Shown: positions 1 through 5,487, counted from the first letter of the stretch. The stretch: 5,909 nt of DNA from an uncultured Polyangiaceae bacterium (GCA_947259605.1 CAMYMX010000251.1:1-5909), one strand, 5' to 3'. Program-made: numbers and translations. Notes: a model not told the origin generated them from the sequence alone.

Positions 1-65
1 CTCGGACTACCCGCAGCTTGCATCTGGTTGCCTTCCGGGGGGGCAAGGATTCATCTTAGGAGCGC
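1..65. other. Upstream flank of the tat operon, possible tail of a preceding gene
   Basis: No gene can be named in this edge stretch. On the plus strand, the frame starting at base 3 is open from the edge and stops at a TAG at 57-59, seven bases before the tatB start codon. It could be the last 18 codons of an upstream co-transcribed gene, with the AGGAG ribosome-binding site overlapping its stop codon. Eighteen codons are too few to identify a product or to exclude a chance open frame. I see no convincing promoter here. Confidence 0.2.
58..62 (+). promoter_or_regulatory. Ribosome binding site of tatB, tightly spaced
   Basis: AGGAG lies only three bases before the ATG at 66. It is the clearest Shine-Dalgarno sequence in the window, although the spacing is shorter than the usual 5-9 nt. 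It supports the ATG at 66, which also gives the expected TatB-like amino terminus. Confidence 0.5.
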
Positions 66-440
66 ATGTTTGGCATCGGCCCGACGGAGCTAGCCTTCTT
101 CCTCGTGATCGTCCTGCTGGCCGTCGGGCCGGATAGGTTGCCGACGTTCATGCGCACCGTCGGCAAGGGGCTCCGCCAGGTGCGCAATGCCAGCCGCGAG
201 TTCAAAGAAGCGATCGGACTCGACGAGCTCATGCGCGAGGGCGACCCGTTCAGCGCCCCTCGGGTTCGCCCGCCCAGAGCCCGACCCGTTCCCGTTCAGG
301 AAGAGGCGGCGGAGTCGCCGGAGCCTGCTGCGACCCAAGCGCCGAGCCGGCTTCCGCCGCCGCCACCGGCTGCTGCGCTCGCCGATGAGGCCGAGCCCGC
401 CGCCGAGGCGAACGTATCCGTCGAGGCGAAGCGTCCATGA
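66..440 (+). CDS. tatB: Sec-independent protein translocase subunit TatB (TatA/B family)
   Basis: This is a small membrane subunit of the twin-arginine translocase, which moves folded proteins across the inner membrane with TatC. The 124-residue protein starts MFGIGPTEL, has one short membrane segment (about 9-20), a Gly21-Pro22 hinge followed by DRLP, and an amphipathic, Lys/Arg-rich helix to about residue 58. A Pro/Ala/Glu-rich, probably disordered tail fills 62-124. The polar Glu8 in the membrane segment and the GP-x-RLP hinge are TatB-like. TatA usually has Phe-Gly at the hinge. The helix sequence (VGKGLRQVRNASREFKEAI) has some TatA flavour, so the A/B choice is less sure than the family. 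The last codons overlap tatC by four bases (ATGA, 437-440), implying translational coupling. No separate tatA is visible in the window. Confidence 0.88.
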   Translation: MFGIGPTELAFFLVIVLLAVGPDRLPTFMRTVGKGLRQVRNASREFKEAIGLDELMREGDPFSAPRVRPPRARPVPVQEEAAESPEPAATQAPSRLPPPPPAAALADEAEPAAEANVSVEAKRP

Positions 441-1237
441 CCGCCGCGGAGATCCAAATCCCGGAGCCCGAACGGGCAACGGTTCCCGAAGAAGATCAGG
501 AGATGACCTTCTTCCAGCATCTCAACGAGCTTCGGTCTCGCTTGCTGCGGGCCATCCTCGGTTTGATTCCTGCCGTCGCCGCTGGTTGGGTCTTCAAGAA
601 GGAGATCAAAGACTTCCTCATCGCACCGCTTCAGCCCGCCTGGGAGAAGTTGAATCTACCCGGTGAGGCCGTGCTTCGATTCGCTGGGCCTGCCGACGCC
701 TTCATGATGTACATGAAGAACTCACTCATCGCTGGGGTGCTGCTCGCGTCACCCTGGATCTTCTGGCAGCTCTGGATGTTCATCGCGCCGGGTCTGTACA
801 AGAAGGAAAAAGCGTTGGCGGTTCCGTTCATCATCGCGTCGACCCTGTGTTTCACGGGAGGCGCTATTTTCGGCTACAAGCTCGTCTTTCCGGAGGCGTT
901 CACCGTCTTGCTCGGCTTCAGCGACGAAACCCTGGTCGCGACGCTCTTCGTCAAAGACTACATGCCATTCTTCCGCCGGATGCTCCTGGCCTTTGGCATC
1001 GTCTTCGAGGTTCCGGTCATCGTGACCTTCCTCGCGGGCGCAGGCATCGTGACCTGGCAGCAGCTCTTGAAATTTTCGCGCTGGTGGATCGTCTGCGCGG
1101 CATTCATCTCGATGCTGCTCACACCGCAGGATGTCTACACGATGGTGATGATGCTGATCCCGCTCATTTTGCTCTACTTCGTCGGGGTGGGCTGCGCGTA
1201 TCTGATCAGTGTCTTCCAGAGGAAGCCGAGCCACTAG
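437..1237 (+). CDS. tatC: Sec-independent protein translocase protein TatC
   Basis: This is the multispanning core of the twin-arginine translocase, which recognises the RR signal peptide. At 266 residues it is near the usual size, with a roughly 25-residue acidic N-terminal extension. Family marks visible are the cytoplasmic FQHLNELRSRL motif (26-36, with Glu31 and Arg33 in the signal-peptide site), the SPWIFWQLWMFIAPGLYKKE block (105-124, with Glu124 matching the conserved loop glutamate), and AFGIVFEVPV (185-194, with intramembrane Glu191). A TP-x-D element (229-232) precedes the last membrane segments. Six hydrophobic segments can be drawn, at about 38-54, 93-118, 128-149, 181-201, 214-229 and 233-258. 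The C-terminal motif departs from the common form: the usual SQ after TPxDV and the Glu after LY are absent (TM and LYF here). Translation probably couples to tatB through ATGA. The stop codon lies inside the CTAG shared with the convergent SDR gene. Confidence 0.95.
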   Translation: MTAAEIQIPEPERATVPEEDQEMTFFQHLNELRSRLLRAILGLIPAVAAGWVFKKEIKDFLIAPLQPAWEKLNLPGEAVLRFAGPADAFMMYMKNSLIAGVLLASPWIFWQLWMFIAPGLYKKEKALAVPFIIASTLCFTGGAIFGYKLVFPEAFTVLLGFSDETLVATLFVKDYMPFFRRMLLAFGIVFEVPVIVTFLAGAGIVTWQQLLKFSRWWIVCAAFISMLLTPQDVYTMVMMLIPLILLYFVGVGCAYLISVFQRKPSH

Positions 1238-1247
1238 CCTCGCTCGG
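1226..1247. terminator. Inverted repeat spanning both convergent stop codons
   Basis: CCGAGC (1226-1231) and GCTCGG (1242-1247) are perfect inverted arms around a 10-base loop that contains the CTAG where tatC and the SDR gene both stop. The position suits a bidirectional transcription terminator, as there is no intergenic space. However, the stem is only 6 bp and no T-run follows on either strand, so an intrinsic terminator is doubtful. Confidence 0.3.
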
Positions 1248-2076
1248 GCACCGGGTAAGGCGGGTACTTCGGCACGTCTTCGGGGAGGAACCATTGGTCA
1301 CCCCAGATGCTCGCGCCTCCGTCGATGTAGAAGGTCTGACCTGCGATGAAATCCGCATAGCGCGACGCCAAGTAGGTGATGAGGTGCGAGACTTCCTCCG
1401 CAGTGCCGAGCCGCTTCAAGGGGTTGGCCTTCTCGGCGGTGTCCAGGAGCTCCGGCGGATACTGTTTCGTGCCGCTGGTGACGATCACCCCCGGTGCAAC
1501 CGCGTTGACCCGAATCCCGTGAAGCGCCCATTCGACCGCAAGCGTCTTCGTCATGTTGTCCACGCCTGCACGCGCTGCTCCGGTGTGCACCATTCCAGGA
1601 AAGCCGCGGATGATTTGCGCGATGACATTGACGATTCGCCCTCTCTTCTGAGGTATCATCGCCTTGTTGGCCACGGCGTGTGTCATGGCCCAGGTGCCGA
1701 TCAGGTTGTTGCGCACGACCGCCGCAAACCCTTTTGGTGAAAGTGTCTCAGCGGTCGTCGGGAACTGACCGCCGGCATTGTTGATCAGGACGTCGATTCG
1801 GCCGAAGCGGTCGATGACCGCGTCCACATAGGTGGCAATTGCCTCGGGTTCGCGGATGTCGCAGGGCGCGCCAAACGCCTCGACTCCTTTCGACTCGAGC
1901 TCGGTCACCGCGTTCTTCAGGGGCTCTACGCGCCTCCCGCAGATCGCAACCTTGGCTCCCAGGAGGCCCATTTCCGTTGCCGCAACGAGGCCGATGCCGG
2001 TTCCACCGCCGGTGATCAGAACGACTTCGTCAGAGAACAACCCGTCGACGTACAGCTGGTCCATCTCGCCGCTCAT
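1234..2076 (-). CDS. SDR-family oxidoreductase, trans-2-enoyl-CoA reductase (PECR)-like
   Basis: This is a classical-size (280 aa) NAD(P)-binding short-chain dehydrogenase/reductase. Seen: the cofactor-binding TGGGTGIG (22-29), basic Arg48-Arg49 after the second strand (typical of NADPH preference), Asp73, NNAGGQF (99-105), NVIAQI (150-155), Asn191 and PG (195-196), and a C-terminal IDGG (251-254). Where most SDRs have YxxxK there is HTGAARAGV (164-172), with Thr and Arg in the Tyr and Lys places. From memory, mammalian peroxisomal trans-2-enoyl-CoA reductase has nearly the same block (HSGAARAGV) and also NGGGQF, so the variant looks family-typical rather than a defect. The likely role is cytosolic reduction of an enoyl- or dienoyl-CoA, by inference only. 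The start ATG at 2076 lacks a good Shine-Dalgarno sequence, and Met5 (2064) is an alternative. It lies 32 bp downstream of the receiver gene and may be co-transcribed with it. Confidence 0.88.
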   Translation of the reverse strand: MSGEMDQLYVDGLFSDEVVLITGGGTGIGLVAATEMGLLGAKVAICGRRVEPLKNAVTELESKGVEAFGAPCDIREPEAIATYVDAVIDRFGRIDVLINNAGGQFPTTAETLSPKGFAAVVRNNLIGTWAMTHAVANKAMIPQKRGRIVNVIAQIIRGFPGMVHTGAARAGVDNMTKTLAVEWALHGIRVNAVAPGVIVTSGTKQYPPELLDTAEKANPLKRLGTAEEVSHLITYLASRYADFIAGQTFYIDGGASIWGDQWFLPEDVPKYPPYPVPERG

Positions 2077-2108
2077 ACCATGCGAGGCGAGATCGGACGA
2101 TTCGAGGC

Positions 2109-2498
2109 TCAGCTTGCCGCGACGGACTCGTGATCCTCGGTCAGCGAGGCCACCAGCTCGCGCAGGTCTTCTGCGAAAAAAGGCTTTGCAAGGGTTGCTT
2201 CGACGTCGAGGCGGCGCGCGATGTCGTTTCGAGCCGTGCTCGCGCTCAGCAGAATCACGGGCACCTCGCGATGCCTCCAGCGGCGCCGGAACTCACGCAG
2301 GAACATCTCGCCGTCTTCAATGGGCAGCATCAGGTCGACCACCATCAGGTCCGGCAGCTGCACCGCGCACTGTGCGAGCGCCGAGCGAACGTCTCCCGCC
2401 GCGATGACCTTGTGCCCTTCTTGTTCCAACAGGACCTCGAGCATGCGCCGCACCGAAGGGTCGTCGTCGAGAACGAGGATCGTCTTCTTCTCGGTCAC
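2109..2498 (-). CDS. Stand-alone response regulator receiver protein
   Basis: This 129-residue CheY-like protein consists of one receiver domain with no output domain. The phosphorylation site is complete: acidic cluster Asp11-Asp12-Asp13, phospho-acceptor Asp55 in MVVDLMLP, Ser85 in the switch position (VILLSAS) and Lys105-Pro106 (AKPF). It should take phosphate from a histidine kinase, and none is encoded in the window. The start is GTG at 2498, with an AGGA seven bases upstream. An ATG slightly upstream meets a stop after three codons, which supports the GTG. The gene precedes the SDR gene on the same strand with a 32 bp gap, so the two probably share a transcript, though a functional link is unproven. 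The short tail after residue 120 (EDHESVAAS) has no recognisable domain. The partner and target of the receiver are unknown. Confidence 0.92.
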   Translation of the reverse strand: MTEKKTILVLDDDPSVRRMLEVLLEQEGHKVIAAGDVRSALAQCAVQLPDLMVVDLMLPIEDGEMFLREFRRRWRHREVPVILLSASTARNDIARRLDVEATLAKPFFAEDLRELVASLTEDHESVAAS

Positions 2499-2504
2499 AG
2501 ATCC

Positions 2505-2510
2505 ATCCTA
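2505..2510 (-). promoter_or_regulatory. Possible -10 element or Shine-Dalgarno of the receiver gene
   Basis: On the minus strand TAGGAT ends six bases before the GTG start. It matches TATAAT at four of six bases and would give a leaderless or nearly leaderless transcript. A poor -35 candidate, TTCGCC (2528-2533), lies 17 bp upstream. The same bases contain AGGA at normal Shine-Dalgarno spacing, so the sequence alone cannot decide between promoter and ribosome-binding site. Confidence 0.3.
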
Positions 2511-2562
2511 TCAGGACCGTCGCCCAGGGCGAATATGCGCGCACGGCCTACATTGGAGCTGC

Positions 2563-2568
2563 TAAGCT
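2563..2568 (+). promoter_or_regulatory. Possible -10 element of the lipoprotein gene
   Basis: TAAGCT fits a loose TAnnnT -10 pattern and ends seven bases before the ATG at 2576, which would place the transcription start on or next to the start codon. No Shine-Dalgarno sequence occurs at normal spacing (the nearest GGAG is 17 bases away), as expected for a leaderless mRNA. No -35 match is evident. The 77 bp between this gene and the divergent receiver gene must hold both promoters. Confidence 0.3.
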
Positions 2569-2575
2569 CACCTGT

Positions 2576-3160
2576 ATGACGCCGGCCGTTCGTCTTGGTG
2601 CTGCAGCCGCCCTCGTGACGGCTGCCTGCGCCTCGACGATGCGCCCTGCGTCACCAAAACCCATCGAACCGCGTGACCTATACCCATTGGAAACCGGCAA
2701 CGCGTGGTCCTACGACGTCGATACGGGCGAGTCCTCGACGACCTTGGCGGTGTCGCGGGTGGAAACATTCGACGGACGGATTGCTGAAGTTCGCACCGCA
2801 AAGACCCTGCTGCGTTACGAAGTGCTTCCCCAAGGGATTCGCGTGCCGCCAGGAGATGAATGGGTCCTGCGCGCGCCATTCGAACAAGGCGCGACCTGGC
2901 CGGGTCGCGGGGGCCGTACGGCCCGTTTGGTCTCCATGGGATTGCGTGCAGAGACGCGCGCGGGCGCGTTTGAAGATTGCGTGCTGATCTCCGAAACCGG
3001 CGGCAAGCTCGAGCTTGAGGTGCGCACGGTCTACTGCCCGCGGGTGGGTCCGGTGTCAGTCGAGTCGACCATGCGCTCCAACCTGAGTGACCGCGTGCTG
3101 ACGGTGTCTGCCAAGCTGCGCGGTTACAAAATCAGTCCGACTTCTTCGCGGGGCCCTTAG
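2576..3160 (+). CDS. Putative lipoprotein of unknown function
   Basis: I do not recognise a named family. The 194-residue product begins with a short hydrophobic signal (about 5-17) ending in TAAC, where Cys18 would be the lipidated residue. Thr at the -3 position is not the usual Leu/Val/Ile, so the lipobox is imperfect and a simple secretion signal remains possible. The mature part opens with a Pro-rich linker (24-33), then YPLETGNAWSYDV (36-48). This 'YPL-x-x-G-x-x-W-x-Y' opening is seen in many secreted beta-rich proteins of unknown role. A later beta-rich segment has AGAFEDCVLI (129-138) and VRTVYCPRVGPVSVES (149-164). Cys135 and Cys154 could form a disulfide once exported. There are no enzyme-like motifs. 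The last 29 bases overlap the convergent PEGA-protein gene. Confidence 0.75.
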   Translation: MTPAVRLGAAAALVTAACASTMRPASPKPIEPRDLYPLETGNAWSYDVDTGESSTTLAVSRVETFDGRIAEVRTAKTLLRYEVLPQGIRVPPGDEWVLRAPFEQGATWPGRGGRTARLVSMGLRAETRAGAFEDCVLISETGGKLELEVRTVYCPRVGPVSVESTMRSNLSDRVLTVSAKLRGYKISPTSSRGP

Positions 3161-3557
3161 GCGAGACCTCGACTTCGACGAACTGCGTTCGAAGCTCTAC
3201 GATCAGCGACAGCGAACCTTCGGCCAAAAATACCTGCCGCCAGGTCCGTCCCTGCGCATCGCTCACCTCCAATGCGTGCCGCGTGCCCGGCGTGACTCCG
3301 AACAATCTGTTGTCGATCTTTCGGCCGTCGAGAAGAACCTCCGCCTCGGGCGGCACGCCGAGCAGCTCGACGGTGGCCATGGGCTGCGTCGACCCCGCCC
3401 CAGCGACCGGCCGCGCGCTTGGGTCGCTCTCCAGCAGAGCCCAGGCGATCGCCACCAGCACGGCGAGGACGGCAAAGGCCATCATCCAGCGGCTGTCCAA
3501 CACCCGCCCCACGCTGTTCAGAGGAGTCGCATTCTCTTGGTCGTTCGGCTTCACCAT
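3132..3557 (-). CDS. Membrane-anchored PEGA-domain protein
   Basis: This 141-residue protein has one membrane helix (about 25-42, starting WMMAFAVLAVLV) after a short polar N-terminus. An Ala/Ser/Pro-rich linker (44-60) and a single PEGA-like beta domain follow: ATVELLGVPPEAEVLLDG (61-78), FGVTPGTRHALEV (86-98) and a closing strand LSLIVELR (116-123). PEGA domains occur in bacterial surface proteins and kinase tails, and their function is poorly known. The likely topology is N-terminus in, PEGA domain outside the inner membrane. The start is uncertain. The frame is open to 3692, and Met codons occur at 3557 and 3596. The 13 codons from 3596 to 3558 are poor in G/C at third positions, unlike the rest of the gene, which favours 3557, although neither start has a strong Shine-Dalgarno. 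The 3' end overlaps the convergent lipoprotein gene. Confidence 0.75.
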   Translation of the reverse strand: MVKPNDQENATPLNSVGRVLDSRWMMAFAVLAVLVAIAWALLESDPSARPVAGAGSTQPMATVELLGVPPEAEVLLDGRKIDNRLFGVTPGTRHALEVSDAQGRTWRQVFLAEGSLSLIVELRTQFVEVEVSPKGPAKKSD

Positions 3558-3605
3558 TGCTGTTTTGCGACGCCACGGATTTGTACCGTGCGCCATCCGG
3601 TTCCC

Positions 3606-3635
3606 ATTGTAGGATGCCCGCCCGGGCCCCGTCAC
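3606..3635 (-). promoter_or_regulatory. Candidate sigma-70 promoter for the PEGA-protein gene
   Basis: On the minus strand, GTGACG (3630-3635; four of six to TTGACA) and TACAAT (3606-3611; five of six to TATAAT) are separated by 18 bp. The start point would be near 3599, giving about a 42-base leader to the ATG at 3557 or an almost leaderless message from 3596. An 8-bp palindrome GCCCGGGC (3620-3627) lies in the spacer and could be an operator, or only GC-rich chance. The ABC exporter operon begins divergently at 3655, so this region serves both sides. Confidence 0.45.
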
Positions 3636-3654
3636 GTTCTGGGTTGGATTTCGC

Positions 3655-4578
3655 ATGACGACAGCAATTCTCCAAGCGTGCGATCTGACCAAGAGCTATG
3701 GGGACCGCGTCGTGGTCGACCATCTCGACTTGAGCTGCCGTCGAGGCACGGTCCTCGGCCTTCTCGGTCCCAATGGCGCGGGAAAAACGACCACCCTGCG
3801 GATGCTCTACGGCTTCGCCCCCCCGGATGAAGGCACGATCTACTACGACGGGAGGCGGTTTTCCGAGAATCGAGCTGAGGCGAAGCGCATGATCGGCGTG
3901 AGTACCCAGGACGACTCGCTCGACTACGATTTCACCGTCGCGCAGAACCTTCTGATCTACGCGAGCTATTTCCGCCCGAGGGTTGAAAACCTCGAAGGCC
4001 GGGTGGCGGAGCTTCTCGAACGTTTCGACCTCGCGTCCTATGCGGACGCCTCTCCGCACGTGCTCTCGGGTGGATACATCCGGCGACTTCTGATTGCCCG
4101 TTCGATCGTGCATCGGCCTAGCGTCTTGTTCCTCGACGAACCGACAACCGGCCTCGACCCTAGCGCGCGCCTCGATGTCTGGGAGTTGATCGACGGAATG
4201 CGCGCCGATGGCTTGGGAATCGTGCTCACGACTCACTACATGGACGAAGCCGAGCGCCTGAGCGACGAGCTGCTCGTGATTCACGAAGGCCGTAGTGTCG
4301 TCCATGGCGAGCCGCATCGAGTCATCGACAGTGTCCTCGGTGACCACGTCATCATCGTGCCTCGCGCAGAGCCAGCACGCGAAGCCATCGCTGCCTGGTT
4401 GCGGGACCGAGGCGCGGAGGAGGTGGCGACGGTGCTTGGAGAGCTTCGCGTCCCGGTGAGCAAAGAAGATCTGGCTGCGCTCACGACTCGGTTCGGCGAG
4501 GCGACTTGGCAGGTGCGCCCACCCAACCTCGACGACCTCTTCATCGCTCTGGCGCGGCGAAATGCGCGGTCCGCATGA
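3655..4578 (+). CDS. ABC transporter ATP-binding protein, NodI/DrrA-like
   Basis: This is the 307-residue nucleotide-binding subunit of an ABC-2 type exporter, bound to the cytoplasmic face of its permease. It shows Walker A GPNGAGKTT (38-46, Lys44), Q-loop Gln85 in GVSTQDDSLDYDFTVAQNL, the signature at 137-141, Walker B VLFLDEP (157-163) with Glu162, D-loop GLD (166-168) and H-loop His194 (TTHYMDEAERL). The phrase around the Q-loop, RRL after the signature and the H-loop region match the NodI/DrrA subfamily. NodI exports lipo-chitooligosaccharide nodulation factors and DrrA exports daunorubicin, but nothing nearby indicates either substrate. The signature is LSGGY rather than LSGGQ, and NodI itself has LSGGM here. 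About 80 C-terminal residues form the extra domain usual in this group. There is no strong Shine-Dalgarno before the ATG at 3655. The stop overlaps the permease start (ATGA). Confidence 0.92.
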   Translation: MTTAILQACDLTKSYGDRVVVDHLDLSCRRGTVLGLLGPNGAGKTTTLRMLYGFAPPDEGTIYYDGRRFSENRAEAKRMIGVSTQDDSLDYDFTVAQNLLIYASYFRPRVENLEGRVAELLERFDLASYADASPHVLSGGYIRRLLIARSIVHRPSVLFLDEPTTGLDPSARLDVWELIDGMRADGLGIVLTTHYMDEAERLSDELLVIHEGRSVVHGEPHRVIDSVLGDHVIIVPRAEPAREAIAAWLRDRGAEEVATVLGELRVPVSKEDLAALTTRFGEATWQVRPPNLDDLFIALARRNARSA

Positions 4579-5393
4579 GCGCCTTGGCCAACCTCACGGC
4601 GGTCTCGAACTGGCGCTCCTGGGCCGTATTTCGCAGAAACGCACTGGTTTATCTGCGAAACTGGCGTACCGCCGTGATCCCTCCAGCCATGGAGCCGGTG
4701 ATCTTCTTCGTGGCCTTCGGCATCGGGTTCGGCGGCTTCATCGAAGACCTCGACTACGGTGGCACGATGATCAACTACGCGACCTACGTCGCGCCAGGGC
4801 TGATCGCTTATACCGGTTTCGGCACGCCATACTACGAAGCGCTCTACTCGGCGTATGTCCGGATGTTTTATCAGAAGACTTGGGACGGCATCCTGGCGAC
4901 GCAGGTCGAACTACCCAGCGTGGTTTGGGGAGAGATCCTCTGGGGCGCCATGCGGGGGATGGTAAACATCTCAATCGTATCGTTGGTCATCGCCGTCTTC
5001 GATTGGCTCGGCGTCGTCGACGTGAAAGTCGGGTTCCTCGTCTTCCTGCCACTGCTTGGCTTCATTGCGGGCTGCGCGTTTGCGTCGTTCGCGCTGATAT
5101 TCACCGCGATCGTGCCGGCGATCGACCACATGAACTATCCCGTCTTCCTGATCGGCTGGCCCTTGAGCTTGGTCAGCAACACCTTCTTTCCGATCGAGCC
5201 ACGAAGTCCAGTGTTGTGGGCACTGATGCAGGTCAATCCGGTCTACCAACTCGCGGAGTGCGCGCGCGGCCTTCTAGTGCTCGGGAACCCGGGTTCACAT
5301 CTTCTCGGCTTGCTCGGATCGACGGTCCTTTTCCTCGTTCCATGCACCCTTCTTTCGGTCCGATTGACCCGCCGGCGAGTGCTCGGAGACTGA
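4575..5393 (+). CDS. ABC-2 type transporter permease, NodJ/DrrB-like
   Basis: This is the membrane half of the exporter encoded with the preceding ATPase, 272 residues, usual for NodJ-type permeases. About six hydrophobic segments are seen, near 33-53, 67-82, 122-142, 152-180, 188-206 and 244-264. Family-like features are an N-terminal amphipathic stretch with FRRNALVYLRNW (19-30), MEPVIFFVAFGIGFG (39-53), YQKTWDGILATQVEL (99-113) before GEILW, NTFFPIE (202-208) after a membrane segment, and the basic end RLTRRRVL (263-270). The frame stays open upstream to 4506, but the ATG at 4575 is preferred. It sits in the ATGA overlap with the ATPase stop, the standard arrangement for such pairs, and the upstream 23 codons lie inside the ATPase gene. 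The substrate cannot be inferred from the neighbours. Confidence 0.92.
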   Translation: MSALANLTAVSNWRSWAVFRRNALVYLRNWRTAVIPPAMEPVIFFVAFGIGFGGFIEDLDYGGTMINYATYVAPGLIAYTGFGTPYYEALYSAYVRMFYQKTWDGILATQVELPSVVWGEILWGAMRGMVNISIVSLVIAVFDWLGVVDVKVGFLVFLPLLGFIAGCAFASFALIFTAIVPAIDHMNYPVFLIGWPLSLVSNTFFPIEPRSPVLWALMQVNPVYQLAECARGLLVLGNPGSHLLGLLGSTVLFLVPCTLLSVRLTRRRVLGD

Positions 5394-5437
5394 GCTTCCC
5401 GTACCTAGAAATTCATTTGTCAGATCAATGGTTTAGA

Positions 5438-5450
5438 GGCTGCATCAGCC
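5438..5450 (+). terminator. Small hairpin after the ABC permease gene
   Basis: GGCTG (5438-5442) and CAGCC (5446-5450) form a 5 bp stem with a CAT loop, 45 bases after the permease stop, followed by CTTGCGTT. The stem is short and the T content modest, so this is at best a weak terminator. It could instead be a regulatory site ahead of gyrB. Confidence 0.25.
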
Positions 5451-5451
5451 C

Positions 5452-5480
5452 TTGCGTTGGACCCCCTTCAAGGCTAGAAA
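5452..5480 (+). promoter_or_regulatory. Possible gyrB promoter giving a leaderless transcript
   Basis: TTGCGT (5452-5457; three of six to TTGACA) and TAGAAA (5475-5480; four of six to TATAAT) are 17 bp apart. The predicted start point falls at 5487-5488, on the gyrB ATG. No Shine-Dalgarno lies at normal spacing. An AT-richer stretch with TTGTCA (5417-5422, five of six to a -35) lies further upstream but has no good -10 partner. Both matches are imperfect, so this is a suggestion only. Confidence 0.3.
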
Positions 5481-5487
5481 CGCAGTC

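Noticed and set aside
286..420. Compositionally simple GCC/CCG-rich stretch resembling a repeat
   Set aside because: It encodes the Pro/Ala/Glu-rich tail typical of TatB-type proteins, and no regular repeat unit is present.
749..1740. Long open frames opposite tatC (749-1294, minus) and opposite the SDR gene (847-1740, plus)
   Set aside because: Translations are Arg/Asp/His-rich with no family resemblance, while TatC and the SDR are unmistakable in the competing frames.
2499..2575. Possible small RNA or riboswitch in the divergent gap
   Set aside because: Only 77 bases remain between two start codons, with no stable hairpin or T-run seen. It is fully accounted for as two promoter regions.
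3558..3692. N-terminal extension of the PEGA protein up to a GTG/ATG-type start at 3692
   Set aside because: It would cross the candidate promoter and overlap the divergent ABC start. The extra residues have no domain, and codons next to 3557 have low third-position GC.
3157..4347. A 396-codon open frame on the minus strand, antisense to the ABC ATPase gene and running into the PEGA gene
   Set aside because: The plus-strand ATPase has every ABC motif. The antisense translation has no recognisable domain and is the kind of long shadow frame that GC-rich coding DNA produces.
4506..4574. 23-codon N-terminal extension of the ABC permease
   Set aside because: The segment lies inside the ATPase gene and reads Arg/Pro-rich, unlike a permease N-terminus. 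The ATGA overlap at 4575 is the normal arrangement.
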